A stretch of 64,000 nt of DNA from Nitrospirillum sp034427435 (GCF_034427435.1 NZ_JAXQNP010000004.1:1-64000); one strand, 5' to 3'. Counted from the stretch's first letter, positions 18,902 through 28,112 are shown. The notes: a model not told the origin generated them from the letters alone. Program-made: numbers and translations.

Positions 18902-19161
18902 AGTCTTCTTTCGGCTCCCTTTTGGACGCCCCCGGCGGGCGCCCTTAAAAGCCAAGACGCGGCAGACAGCAAGATTCCGGCCTGTCATGGAACTTTAGCA
19001 ATTTTGGTTTCATTATTTCGGCCTTCTCCCAACCCTGCACGAAGCGCGAGGTGCGTCGAGAGCTTTGCCTTTGCTTATCAAATGCCATGTAGAACCCCGA
19101 TGCATCCCGGGACATGGAGTGTGCTACCCTAAGGTCCAGTCATTCAAAGGAGGAAGACCTG
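18902..19161. other. Divergent intergenic region between a TBDR and a DUF29 gene
   Basis: This 260-bp stretch must hold the promoters of both divergent genes. Part of it (about 18995-19025) is AT-rich. I did not see a convincing -35/-10 pair or operator. Confidence 0.4.
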
Positions 19162-19608
19162 ATGCCTAAGTCCGGCCTTTATGAGCAGGACTTCTACGCT
19201 TGGGCCAATGAACAGGCGGCCCTGCTGCGCTCTGGCCAGGTGTCGGCTGCGGACATTGAGCACATCGCCGAGGAAATCGAGAGCATGGGCAAAGCCGAGA
19301 AGCGTGAACTGGCAAACCGCCTTGTCGTCCTGCTCCTGCATCTCCTGAAATGGCAATATCAACCGGTGCGGCGCGGCTCCTCCTGGGAAGCGACCATCCG
19401 GGTGCAACGACGTGACTTGGCCGTTCATCTCCAGGACAACCCAAGCCTGAAGGCGAAATTGCCGGAAGCCATTCAGCAGGCTTACGGCAACGCCTTGATC
19501 ATGGCCGCCGATGAAACCGGCCTACCGGAAGCGACCTTTCCGGCGGAATGCCCCTGGCCGTTTGAGCAAATTATGGATGCCGGGTTCTGGCCGGAAACCT
19601 CGCCCTAA
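19162..19608 (+). CDS. DUF29-family protein
   Basis: The 148-residue protein begins MPKSGLYEQDFYAWANEQAA and contains the DUF29 blocks IEHIAEEIESMGKAEKREL, LLHLLKWQYQP and SSWEATIRVQRRDLAVHL, ending PFEQIMDAGFWPE. DUF29 proteins are small, helical, cytoplasmic and of unknown function, common in cyanobacteria and proteobacteria. The start is fixed by a perfect AAAGGAGG site at 19147-19154. It is the only plus-strand gene in this section and converges with the glycosidase-like gene after 23 bp, so it is a single-gene transcript. Confidence 0.85.
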   Translation: MPKSGLYEQDFYAWANEQAALLRSGQVSAADIEHIAEEIESMGKAEKRELANRLVVLLLHLLKWQYQPVRRGSSWEATIRVQRRDLAVHLQDNPSLKAKLPEAIQQAYGNALIMAADETGLPEATFPAECPWPFEQIMDAGFWPETSP

Positions 19609-19631
19609 CGTCCACTTTGTTCATGGACGGC

Positions 19632-21671
19632 TCAACGCTCACCCTTAGGCGGCCGCACGGCCAGAAAGACGGTGCTCCACAATTGGGCGGCGTTGGACTC
19701 GTCGGCGTCGCCGCCGGCGGCGCCATAGGGGGCGACGACGTAGTGGCCGTCGCGGAAGTCCCAGGACCACAGTTCCGAACTCTGCACGCCGCGGGTCGCG
19801 GCGATGGCCTGCCATAGCGCGGCTTGCAGGCGGGTCAGCTTGGCCCGCGTGGTGGCCGGAAGGTCGGTGCGGGACAGTTGGCGGGCCAGTCCGGCGGCGG
19901 TCAGCGCCTGCTGCCAGGACCACACCACCGTGCCGTGATAGGCGGTGCGCGGGAACAGGTCCTGCACCGCCGCCGGGGCATAGGCGGGATTGGCCACCAG
20001 CATGCCGACGCCGGTCATCAGGCCGGCGGGGAAGGGGCGGGCGGCGGCGTCCATGGCGGCGTCCAGCGCCTGGGGCGTCGGATGGCCGAACAGCAGCTCG
20101 AACCCCTCGTCGGAATTCAGCACGGGCACCGGCCGGCCCGTCGCGTCCAGCGACAGGGCGTGGAAGCGCACCGGGCCGTCCGGCAGGGCGGCCAGGGCAT
20201 CGGCATCAGGCACGCCCGCTTTGGCGGCATAGGCGGCCACGGCCCCCCGCGCCTCGGCCGATGGCACGGTCACGTCGAACAGGGTGGGCGCCTTGGCCCG
20301 CCACACCTTGGCCAAGTCCGCTGCCTTCGCCAGATCCGCGCGGGCGGCAGCATCCAGCCAGGGGTCCAGCAGCTTGGCCTTCAGCAGGGCGTCGGCCGCC
20401 TCCAGCGCCGCCGGAACCAGGATGGCGTTGACGTCATAGGGATAGACGCCGCCGCCCAAGCCGGTGTTGCTGTCCCGCCATTCGCCCACCGGCACGCCGG
20501 GTTTCAGCCGCACCAGGGTGCCGACGCCGGGCGCCGCGGCGAAGGGCGCCGCCTGGGCGACCACGCGGCGCAGGTTGCGCACCAGGGCGGCGCCGGCTGC
20601 TTCCCCCTGGCCGGGGCTCGCCAGGAAGTCCCGGGCGGTGGCGCGGCCACGGGCATCGTCCACCAGCCAGGCGCTGGCCACGGGCGCCAGCAGGAAATCG
20701 CTGTCCACCATCTTGTAGTCGTAGACCGGCGCGTCCGACAGGGTGCCGTCCGCCTTCAGATGGTCCAGGATGGCGAATTCGCCGATGTCCTCCTCATGCG
20801 CCACCTCGCCACCGGGTGACAGCCGGGCCAGAACGGAACGCAGGCCGGCCGCCACCGCGTCCGGCTGCAAGGCTGGCATCAGCAGCATGACGGACATCAG
20901 CGTGTCGCGGCCGAAATAGGTGTCGAATTGCCAGGACCCGGCCAGCAGCTTTTCCTGATAGCTGAGGAAGGTCAGGGCGTCGCGGGCGCCCGGCTGGTCC
21001 GCCGCGCGGGTGTTGAGGAGCTGGTCGCCCGCCAGTGGGGTCAGCGGCGTTTCGCCCGTCAGCGCCGTGACCCGCAGGCCGATGACGCCGTCGGCGCCGG
21101 CCGTCAGCACGCCGTCCGCCAACCGGCCGTGCGTGACGGTGACCGTCAGGCGATAACCGGGCTTGCCATCCAGCCGGTCGCGCGACCAGTCCAGCGTGTC
21201 CTGGGTGCGGGTGGGCGATACCTCGACCTGCGCCGGCAGGGTGTGCAGCGCCTCATAGTCGCGCAGCACCCGGATGCTGGACAGCACGCCCTGGCGGGGC
21301 ACGGCGCTGTCGGCCTTCAGCGTGGCGTCGAACACGATGCCGCGCAGGGGGCGGCCCCGGCTGTCGGTCGTGGTGAGGGGGCGGGGCGCCCCGCCCAGGG
21401 TCCACTGCGCGCCGTCCTGGGTGTCCAGCCACAGGCCCACGCCGCTGTTGCCGGCGGGGAAGGCCACCAGGAGGCGCGCATCCTTGCCCGACCGCAGCAG
21501 CAGGTGGGCCGCCACCGCGCCGTCCCGCACGAAGGCGTTGAGGTTGCGCCCTTCCGTCAGGCTGTAGGACAGCGCCGCTTGGGCGCCCGCATCCGCGATG
21601 GCGGCCATCGGGGCGCACGCCAGGGTCAGGGCCAGGGCGGAACGGAGGACAAGGCGGGGGAGGCGCGGCAT
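19632..21671 (-). CDS. Secreted (alpha/alpha)6-barrel glycosidase-like protein
   Basis: The 679-residue protein has a signal peptide (LVLRSALALTLACAPMAAIA). The N-terminal third looks like a beta-sandwich. The rest is helical, and the segment SWQFDTYFGRDTLMSVMLLM resembles the GRDT block of amylo-alpha-1,6-glucosidase/glycogen-debranching (alpha/alpha)6 barrels. Other acidic candidates for catalysis are in VAHEEDIGEFAILDHL and VYDYKMVDSDFLLAP. The fold assignment is moderate, and the substrate and even the reaction are not established by sequence. It lies 58 bp downstream of the halogenase gene on the same strand in a sigma/FecR/TBDR locus, which suggests processing of an imported oligosaccharide or glycoside. 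Confidence 0.6.
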   Translation of the reverse strand: MPRLPRLVLRSALALTLACAPMAAIADAGAQAALSYSLTEGRNLNAFVRDGAVAAHLLLRSGKDARLLVAFPAGNSGVGLWLDTQDGAQWTLGGAPRPLTTTDSRGRPLRGIVFDATLKADSAVPRQGVLSSIRVLRDYEALHTLPAQVEVSPTRTQDTLDWSRDRLDGKPGYRLTVTVTHGRLADGVLTAGADGVIGLRVTALTGETPLTPLAGDQLLNTRAADQPGARDALTFLSYQEKLLAGSWQFDTYFGRDTLMSVMLLMPALQPDAVAAGLRSVLARLSPGGEVAHEEDIGEFAILDHLKADGTLSDAPVYDYKMVDSDFLLAPVASAWLVDDARGRATARDFLASPGQGEAAGAALVRNLRRVVAQAAPFAAAPGVGTLVRLKPGVPVGEWRDSNTGLGGGVYPYDVNAILVPAALEAADALLKAKLLDPWLDAAARADLAKAADLAKVWRAKAPTLFDVTVPSAEARGAVAAYAAKAGVPDADALAALPDGPVRFHALSLDATGRPVPVLNSDEGFELLFGHPTPQALDAAMDAAARPFPAGLMTGVGMLVANPAYAPAAVQDLFPRTAYHGTVVWSWQQALTAAGLARQLSRTDLPATTRAKLTRLQAALWQAIAATRGVQSSELWSWDFRDGHYVVAPYGAAGGDADESNAAQLWSTVFLAVRPPKGER

Positions 21672-21729
21672 GGGCAGGGGGTCCTGGCGCGAGGGCGGTG
21701 GAGGCGGGGGGGTAAGCGCGGCGATGCGG

Positions 21730-23247
21730 CTAGGCCGGTGCCATGACGCGGCGGAGGTAGGCGTCGTGGCTGGGCAGGGTGGCCACGGCCTTGGCCATCT
21801 GCTCCCGCAGGCGCTGCAGATAGGCGATGTTGTCGGCCGCCGGCAGGGTGTCCAGCAGCGGGTTGTAGTCGCTGGCCCGCAGGCCCTGGCCCATCATCAC
21901 GGCGAACCAACTGGCCTCGCGGAACAGCTCATCGGTCGACAGCACGATGCGGCCGGTGCGGGTGAAATGGCGTTCCTTCCAGGTCAGGCCCTCCGGCACG
22001 GCCATGGCCTGGCAGTGGCGCCACAGCGGCTCGTCCCGGCCTTGGGTGCGGCTGTAGTGCAGTACCAGGAAATCGCGCACGGATTCCATGTCGGCGGCGA
22101 AGACCCGGTTGAACTGGCCGGCCGTCTCCTCCGGGCACTCCCGGCTGGGGAACAGGGACAGCAGCTTGGCGATGCCGCTCTGGATCAGGTGGATGGACGT
22201 GGACTCCAAGGGCTCCAGGAAGCCGCTGGACAGGCCGATGGCCACCACGTTCTTGATCCAGGCTTGCCGCCGGCGGCCCGTCTGGAACCGGATCAGGCGC
22301 GGTTCCGCCAGGGCCTGGCCGTCCAGGTTGGCCATCAGCGCGCCGGCCGCCGCGTCGTCGCTGGCGAACTGGCTGCTGTAGACCATGCCGTTGCCGGTGC
22401 GGTGTTGCAGCGGGATGCGCCATTGCCAGCCGAAGGCATGGGCGGTGGCGCGGGTGTAGGGGATCGGGTCGGCCACCCGCGCGCACGGCACGGCCAGGGC
22501 GCGGTCACAGGGCAGCCAATGCGACCAGTCCTCGAACCCGCTTTCCATGACGCCGCCGATCAGCAGGGCGCGCAGGCCGGAGCAATCGACGAACAGGTCA
22601 CCGTCGATGGCGTCGCCCCGGTGGGTGGTCAGGCGGGTGACGAAGCCGGTTTCCGGATGCCGCTCGATCCGCTCCACCTTGCCCTCAACGCGCTTCACCC
22701 CCCGCGCCTCCGCCAACTGGCGCAGGTGGGCGGCATAGAGGCCGGCGTCGAAGTGATAGGCATGGCCCAGCGTGGAGAACAGGGAATTGGGGTCGGGGGC
22801 GGGTGGGCCGAACTTCCCCATCCTAGCCGCCAGCGTCGCCAGGGAATAATCCTGGTGGCTGTGGGGCAGGCCGTCCTGGCGGGCCCGGACCCAGCGGTGG
22901 ACGAACATCTGGGCGTCGGCCGGGCCGCCATAGCGGCCGAAGGGATGGAAATAACGGCTGGGCTTGCCATCCGGGGCCCCGTTCCAGCCGACGAATTCGA
23001 TGCCCAGCTTGAAGGTGGCCTTGGTTTCGCGCAGGAACCGCGCCTCATCCAGGCCGACCAGGGCGTTGAACCAGTGGATGGTGGGGATGGTGGCCTCCCC
23101 CACGCCGATGATGCCGATCTCATCGGACTCGATCAGCGTCACCTCGAACTGCGGCGGCGTGTTCACCTTGGCCAAGGCCGCCGCCGTCATCCACCCGGCG
23201 GTGCCCCCGCCCAGGATGACGACCTTCCGGATCCGTCGGTCTGACAC
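21730..23247 (-). CDS. Flavin-dependent tryptophan-halogenase-family protein
   Basis: The protein has about 505 residues. It begins with the FAD-binding fold RKVVILGGGTAGWMTAAALA (GxGxxG). ESDEIGIIGVGEATIPT follows, then the catalytic-lysine region ATFKLGIEFVGW, and the halogenase signature WxWxIP appears as FGWQWRIPLQHR. These are the three diagnostic features of PrnA/RebH-type halogenases. Such enzymes use FADH2 from a partner reductase, not present here, to make HOCl or HOBr for halogenation. Homologs beside TBDR genes, such as BrvH of Brevundimonas, act on free indole in vitro and have unknown natural substrates. I prefer the GTG at 23247, with GGGAG ten bases upstream, over the ATG at 23274, which lacks a ribosome site. 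Confidence 0.88.
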   Translation of the reverse strand: MSDRRIRKVVILGGGTAGWMTAAALAKVNTPPQFEVTLIESDEIGIIGVGEATIPTIHWFNALVGLDEARFLRETKATFKLGIEFVGWNGAPDGKPSRYFHPFGRYGGPADAQMFVHRWVRARQDGLPHSHQDYSLATLAARMGKFGPPAPDPNSLFSTLGHAYHFDAGLYAAHLRQLAEARGVKRVEGKVERIERHPETGFVTRLTTHRGDAIDGDLFVDCSGLRALLIGGVMESGFEDWSHWLPCDRALAVPCARVADPIPYTRATAHAFGWQWRIPLQHRTGNGMVYSSQFASDDAAAGALMANLDGQALAEPRLIRFQTGRRRQAWIKNVVAIGLSSGFLEPLESTSIHLIQSGIAKLLSLFPSRECPEETAGQFNRVFAADMESVRDFLVLHYSRTQGRDEPLWRHCQAMAVPEGLTWKERHFTRTGRIVLSTDELFREASWFAVMMGQGLRASDYNPLLDTLPAADNIAYLQRLREQMAKAVATLPSHDAYLRRVMAPA

Positions 23248-23282
23248 GGCTTTCGCACTCCCACGGCAAGGCATCGATAAAG

Positions 23283-23331
23283 ATCAAAAAGAAAGGCGGG
23301 CGGCGGGCCCCGAGCTGATCCGCCGCCCGCC
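23283..23331 (-). terminator. Strong rho-independent terminator between TBDR and halogenase genes
   Basis: Forward arms 23295-23306 and 23320-23331 form a 12-bp perfect G+C stem with a 13-nt loop. On the minus strand it is followed by TTTCTTTTTGAT. It lies 25 bp after the TBDR stop and 36 bp before the halogenase start, so halogenase expression needs read-through or its own promoter. Confidence 0.85.
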
Positions 23332-23356
23332 CAGGGAGGAAGGGAGGGAAGCGGGA

Positions 23357-26341
23357 TCAGAACTTCGCGGTCAGGGACACCATGGCGTTGGGGCCGACGA
23401 TGCCGCGACCATAGAAATAGCCGTTCACGATCTGCTGGGTGAAGCCCTGGCGGGGGTTACCCTCCGTCAGGCCCAACTCATCCGTCACGTTGTCGACGCT
23501 GACGTTCAGCGTCATGGCGGGCGTCAGGTTGTAAATGGCGCCGATGCTCACGACGCCATAGCCGGGCAGTTCCACCTGGTTGCCGTTGTCGGCGAAGATG
23601 CGGCCGACATACTTGTAGCGCAGGTAAATCTGGCCCTTGTTGTTCGGCAGGTCGTATTCCGGCGTGATGGCGTACAGGATCTTGGGCGTGCGGCCCGGAA
23701 CCTTGCCATTGTAGAAGGCGGCCACCTGCGGCGCGATGTTGGTGCCGTTGACGTCGGTGAAACCCACCTTGACGTTGCTGAACGTCGGGTCCTGATAGGT
23801 CGCCTGCGCGTGGATGGCGAAGGCGCTCAGGGGCTCATACTGCGGGCGGTAGAACAGGTCGACGTCGACGCCATTGGTCTGGGAGTCGGCGAAGAAGGCC
23901 TGGTTCAGGTTGGGATTGTCGGGATTGACGCCGCCGCCCCAGGTCTGGTTGTTGAACTCCGTCCGGAAGCCGCGGATGGTGCCCGTCAGCCCGTAATCGG
24001 AATAGGTGACGCCGCCTTCATACAGGGTCAGTGCCGTTGCCTCTGGGTTGGTGCCCTGGGTCTGGTAGGCGTGGGCGTAGCGGGCATAAACCGACAGGTT
24101 CTGGGCAATGGTGTAGTTGACACCGGCGGTGACATGCACCGGCGATTCATGCCCCGAATTATAGCTGTAGGTGCCGTTGAAGGCGCTGGGGCTCACCTGC
24201 ACCAGGCCGCCCACGCCGGCCGGGATGGGCAGGGCGGAACTGTTGCCCGCGACCGCGTCGGTGTCCTCGCGCTCATACCGCACGCCGAAGTCGACGTGCA
24301 GGTCCTGGTTCCAGGTGAACTCGTTGTTCACATAGACCGACTTGGACGTCTGGTGGGTGGCGCTGATGCCCTGGCCCCAGTTGCCGTAGGAGATCAGGCC
24401 GTTGTTGCCCAGCGTCCCCAGCACGGCGCCGGCATTGTTCATGGCCACGACGTCGTAGATGTTGGACTGGTTCGTCACGTCGTTGATGACGGTGGAGACA
24501 CCGGACTGGTCGGTGTTGATGTCGGTGGCGTAGATCATGCCACCCACCGTCAGGCTGTTAGCCCAGCCGTCGCCCGAGGTTTCCCATTTGGCGCCAAAGT
24601 CGCTGCCCCAATCGCGCAGCTTCACCAACTGCCGGTTCAGCACGGTCTGCTGCAGCAGACCGTTGCCATTCAGGCCGTTCAGCGCGGCGGCGTTGGACGC
24701 TGGGGTGACCTGGCCGGTGGTCAGGTTGCGGATGCCGAACTGCGTCGTGCCGGGGAAGGCCGCCAGGCCCTGCTGCAACAGGCTGTAGATGGGGGAGGCG
24801 CTGGTGGGCGTCAGATAGGTGAGGGCCGAGGCCAGTCCGCCGTTGCCTGTGCCGCTGCCGGAGAACACGCCGTTGAAGTCCCAGTCGGTCTCGGTATAGC
24901 GCCCCCGGGCGAAGAGGGAGATGCCGTGGTCGAACTCACGTTCGCCATCCACGCGGAACTGGTGGCCGGTGGCGTGGATGCCGTCCTGCATGCTGAAGGT
25001 GCGGAAGCACTGGCCATGGGCGTAGCAGGAATCCGGCACGCTGATGTTGGCGAAACCCTTGCCGATGATGTTGCCGAACTGGCTGTCCAGGCCGGGCACG
25101 CTGGAAATGGTGCCGTTGTTGTAGGCGTAGGGCTGGTCGGCGTAGTAGGGGTCGTGCTCGTCCCAGTCCTTGACGGTGAAGCGGATCCAGCCGTCCTCGA
25201 ACTTGTGCTCCAGCTGGCCCTTGATGTGATACGTCTCATACCGGAAGGGCGAGCTGCGCACACCCGGCGTGCTGTCGTAATAGCCGGAGATGGCGAAGGC
25301 CGTGTCCTTCAGATCCGGGATGGGGGACGAGAACCACAGGTCGCCGCGCCGGTCGCCATAGGTGGTGCCGGTGATGCGGGCGATGCCGCCGGCCTCGTCG
25401 AAGTTCAGCTTGCGCGAGATGAAGTTGATGGAGGCGCCGGCGGCGTTGGGCGTCAGGATGCCGGAGCTGCCGCCCTGCAACGCCTCGACCCGGTCGATCG
25501 AGATGTCGTTCTGGAACACTTCGTCATCGTTCAGGCCGCCATAGATGGCGGGCATGCCATCCTCGATCAGGCGCACGAACTGCTGGCTGCCGCCCGGCAG
25601 GCCGCGCACCGAGTAGTTGTTGGACACCGGGCCGGCGGTCCCCTCGACGAAGATGCCGGGGATCATTTCCAGCACGTCGACGGTGCTGCGCGGCGCCTTC
25701 TGGGCCAGGTCGGCCTCATTCACCGTGGTGATGGCGACCGAGGCGTTCAGCAGGTTGCGCTTGGACCGCGTGCCCGTGACGATGATTTCCTGCAGGTCGG
25801 GCGCGCCGCCCAGGGCGGTGGCGTCATCGGTGCCGGTGGTGGCCGGGGTGGCTTGGGATTGGGCGACTTGGGTCTGTGCGACTGGGGCCTGTCCGACTGG
25901 GGTCTGTGCGGCACCGCCCTCCGCGGCCGTGTGGCGCAGGGCGGGAGTCGTGGTGGCGGCACGGTCGGTCTTGCGGCTGACGACCACGGCGCCCGACGGG
26001 TCCCGGTGCACCGTCAGGCCGGTATTGGCCAGGATGCTGTCCAGCGCCTGCTCGGCCGACAGACGGCCCTGTACCCCCTTGGTGTTGATGCCGGCCACGT
26101 CGTCGGCCCTGTAGATCAGTTGCGATCCGGTTTGGCGGATATAGCTCTCCAACGCCGAGCGCAGGTCGCCGGCGGGAATGTCGATCACGGTCTGGGTCGC
26201 ACCTTCGGCAGCGGCTGCCAAAGTGATCGCGGGGGTTGCATTAGTCTTCGCGGCGATCTCGGCGGCGTGAGTCAACGCCGGCCAACAAACCGTCGACATG
26301 AGGGCGGCGGAAATGGCGCGACAGATGGTCGGATTTGGCAC
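23357..26341 (-). CDS. TonB-dependent receptor with STN domain
   Basis: The protein has 994 residues. A signal peptide (SAALMSTVCWPALTHAA) is followed by an STN domain (VIDIPAGDLRSALESYIRQT, then QLIYRADDVAGINTKGV), a low-complexity linker of four pentapeptides, the plug (LQEIIVTGTRSKRNLLNASV, then SVRGLPGGSQQFVRLIEDGM and EALQGGSSGILTPNAAGASI), and a barrel ending SLTAKF with terminal Phe. The STN domain marks it as a transducer for the adjacent FecR and sigma factor. It starts with GTG at 26341 behind GGGGAG. The ligand is unknown. Association with a halogenase and a glycosidase-like enzyme suggests carbohydrate or an aromatic glycoside. Confidence 0.9.
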   Translation of the reverse strand: MPNPTICRAISAALMSTVCWPALTHAAEIAAKTNATPAITLAAAAEGATQTVIDIPAGDLRSALESYIRQTGSQLIYRADDVAGINTKGVQGRLSAEQALDSILANTGLTVHRDPSGAVVVSRKTDRAATTTPALRHTAAEGGAAQTPVGQAPVAQTQVAQSQATPATTGTDDATALGGAPDLQEIIVTGTRSKRNLLNASVAITTVNEADLAQKAPRSTVDVLEMIPGIFVEGTAGPVSNNYSVRGLPGGSQQFVRLIEDGMPAIYGGLNDDEVFQNDISIDRVEALQGGSSGILTPNAAGASINFISRKLNFDEAGGIARITGTTYGDRRGDLWFSSPIPDLKDTAFAISGYYDSTPGVRSSPFRYETYHIKGQLEHKFEDGWIRFTVKDWDEHDPYYADQPYAYNNGTISSVPGLDSQFGNIIGKGFANISVPDSCYAHGQCFRTFSMQDGIHATGHQFRVDGEREFDHGISLFARGRYTETDWDFNGVFSGSGTGNGGLASALTYLTPTSASPIYSLLQQGLAAFPGTTQFGIRNLTTGQVTPASNAAALNGLNGNGLLQQTVLNRQLVKLRDWGSDFGAKWETSGDGWANSLTVGGMIYATDINTDQSGVSTVINDVTNQSNIYDVVAMNNAGAVLGTLGNNGLISYGNWGQGISATHQTSKSVYVNNEFTWNQDLHVDFGVRYEREDTDAVAGNSSALPIPAGVGGLVQVSPSAFNGTYSYNSGHESPVHVTAGVNYTIAQNLSVYARYAHAYQTQGTNPEATALTLYEGGVTYSDYGLTGTIRGFRTEFNNQTWGGGVNPDNPNLNQAFFADSQTNGVDVDLFYRPQYEPLSAFAIHAQATYQDPTFSNVKVGFTDVNGTNIAPQVAAFYNGKVPGRTPKILYAITPEYDLPNNKGQIYLRYKYVGRIFADNGNQVELPGYGVVSIGAIYNLTPAMTLNVSVDNVTDELGLTEGNPRQGFTQQIVNGYFYGRGIVGPNAMVSLTAKF
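25853..25912. repeat. Four 15-bp tandem repeats in a TBDR linker
   Basis: Four imperfect copies of a TTGGGTCTGTGCGAC-like unit lie at 25853-25867, 25868-25882, 25883-25897 and 25898-25912. They encode the pentapeptides AQTPV, GQAPV, AQTQV and AQSQA between the STN and plug domains. The in-frame unit length would let the linker vary without breaking the gene. Confidence 0.8.
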
Positions 26342-26407
26342 GATTCTCCCCTATTTCTCAGTTGTTGTATTGAGCTTTGACGAAGGGCCGTGCCAAATCC
26401 CCTATGC

Positions 26408-27415
26408 TCAATTTGAAATTCTTATTTCCCGACCGTCATCAACGACCTTGAGGCCGAATCCGCTGTGCAGCAGGCGGGCGAAGGCGTCGACATTGGTGGC
26501 CTCGAAGCTGCCGCCGATGCGGATGTCGCCCATAGGGCCCTCCGCCGGCACCACCAGTTGCTTGCGGTTATACCGGTTGAATTCCGCCGCCACCTCGCGC
26601 AGGGGGCGGTCGGTGAACATCAGCGTCCCGTGCCGCCAACCCAGCGCCTCCCGGATTTGTTCCTCGCTGCGGCTGGACTTGCGGATGGCCTTGGGCTGGG
26701 CCACCGCCGCCATCGATTGCGTCACCAGCGTCGGGGGCACGTCGTTGGGGTGCGCCAGGTCCTCCACTAGCACCGCGCCCTCGGCCACCACCACCTCCAG
26801 CTTATCGCCGTCGCGGCGGACGGAGAATTTGGTGCCGACATCGACGATGCGCAGGTCCCCGCTGATGACGACGAAGGGGTGCTTGTCGTCGTGCACCACC
26901 TCGAAGAAGGCTTCACCCTTGTCCAGCCGGACCTCACGGGCCGTCTGGTCGACCGAGGCGCGCAGCCGGGTGTTGGTGTTCAGCTCGATCTGCGTGCCGT
27001 CCTGCAGATGGGCGGTGTAGCGGTCGCCCACGCCCGTGCTGAATTTCTGACCGGCGGCGAAGGGCCAGTCCCACTCCTCCACCAGCGGCAGCATGAACAG
27101 CAGCACCGCCGCCGCCGCTGCCGTCATGGCGGCCCACCGTGCGGCCCAACGTGCGGCCCGCTGAGGGGCGCGGCGGCGCCACGGCCCCTGTGACGCGTCG
27201 GTACGCGGCAGCGGCAGGGTGGGGGCCTGCCCGGGCGACCGCAGATGGTCCGCCCGCCTCCAGGCGGCCTCCAGCCTCAGATAGGTCACGCGATGGCGGG
27301 TGGAGGTGGCGAGCCAGGCGTCGAACCCGGCCTTGGCCGCCGCGTCCAGCGGCCCGGCGTCCTGACGGGCCAGCCAGCGCGCCGCCTGTTCCTCGATGGG
27401 GTCGTGCTCGATCAT
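26408..27415 (-). CDS. fecR: FecR-family anti-sigma/sigma-regulator
   Basis: The protein has 335 residues. It has an N-terminal DUF4880 block (EEQAARWLARQDAGPLDAAA), a membrane segment near residues 95-110 (AMTAAAAAVLLFMLPLV), a periplasmic FecR domain (VGDRYTAHLQDGTQIELNTN, then ISGDLRIVDVGTKFSVRRDG), and a C-terminal secretin/TonB-like DUF4974 domain (TDRPLREVAAEFNRYNRKQL). Its ATG overlaps the sigma stop (ATGA), so the pair is co-translated. The TBDR with the matching STN domain is 66 bp downstream, giving the standard three-part signalling unit. Confidence 0.9.
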   Translation of the reverse strand: MIEHDPIEEQAARWLARQDAGPLDAAAKAGFDAWLATSTRHRVTYLRLEAAWRRADHLRSPGQAPTLPLPRTDASQGPWRRRAPQRAARWAARWAAMTAAAAAVLLFMLPLVEEWDWPFAAGQKFSTGVGDRYTAHLQDGTQIELNTNTRLRASVDQTAREVRLDKGEAFFEVVHDDKHPFVVISGDLRIVDVGTKFSVRRDGDKLEVVVAEGAVLVEDLAHPNDVPPTLVTQSMAAVAQPKAIRKSSRSEEQIREALGWRHGTLMFTDRPLREVAAEFNRYNRKQLVVPAEGPMGDIRIGGSFEATNVDAFARLLHSGFGLKVVDDGREIRISN

Positions 27416-27978
27416 GACCGCCCCGCTTTCCGGGGCCGGCCAAGGCGGCGGGCGATGGGTTCGGGGGCGATGTCCGCCATGGCGTCGGCGATCAGGCGCA
27501 CACCCTTGGCCACCTGCTGTTCCACCGTGCTTTCGCTGATGCCCATGCGCCGGGCGACGTCGCGTTGCGGCAGGCCGTGCACCTTGCGCAGCAGCGTCAC
27601 CTCGCGACAGCGCGGCGGCAGGCGGTTGATGGCCGCCTGCAACAGCCGCACGGCCTCCCGCCCCACGGCGTTGCGCTCCGGATCGGGCACGGTGTCGGCC
27701 ACGTCCAGATCCTCAAGGTCGATCACCGTTTCGATCGACACCACCTGGGCGCGGCGGGCGCGGTCGATCAGCAGGTTGCGGGCGGTCATGAACAGGAAGG
27801 GCTTGGTCAGCTCAGGGATCGCCACGGTCGCCGCCTCGTAGACACGGGTGTAGATCTCCTGCCGCAGGTCGGGGATCTCGTTGGCCTCCCGCCACTTGCG
27901 GCGCAAATAGCCGGTCAGCGCCGCCTCCAGGGGCAGGACTTCCTCCACGAACCATAGATCCACCGCGCTCCTGTTCAC
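27412..27978 (-). CDS. fecI: FecI-like ECF RNA polymerase sigma factor
   Basis: The 188-residue protein has region 2 (EAALTGYLRRKWREANEIPD, LRQEIYTRVYEAA, FLFMTARNLLIDRARR) and region 4 (LPPRCREVTLLRKVHGLPQR, then DVARRMGISESTVEQQVAKG). It belongs to the FecI-type ECF group. It probably starts at the GTG at 27978, preceded by GGGAGGAACGAGG. It is first in the operon sigma, FecR, TBDR, and the halogenase and glycosidase-like genes follow on the same strand. An upstream direct repeat (GCGCCTTATCC twice, about 28016-28041) lies where a promoter would be, with unknown meaning. Confidence 0.88.
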   Translation of the reverse strand: MNRSAVDLWFVEEVLPLEAALTGYLRRKWREANEIPDLRQEIYTRVYEAATVAIPELTKPFLFMTARNLLIDRARRAQVVSIETVIDLEDLDVADTVPDPERNAVGREAVRLLQAAINRLPPRCREVTLLRKVHGLPQRDVARRMGISESTVEQQVAKGVRLIADAMADIAPEPIARRLGRPRKAGRS

Positions 27979-28112
27979 CGACCCTCGTTCCTCCCTTGGC
28001 TCTCACGCCTGAGCGGCGCCTTATCCCAGGGCGCCTTATCCAGGTATGACGAACGGGCCCGAAAAATCCAGGATGGGCAAACGCAAAAAAGTGGCGGGTG
28101 GTGGCGGGGCGA

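Noticed and set aside
15980..19132. A plus-strand open frame of about 1050 codons across the second TBDR gene
   Set aside because: It is antisense to a clear TBDR and its translation is low-complexity Gly/Val/Ala/Gln/His without domains. GC-rich third positions keep antisense frames open. The same holds for 5257-6639, 6765-9053, 10973-13435, 22964-26380, 34316-37192 and 46805-48676.
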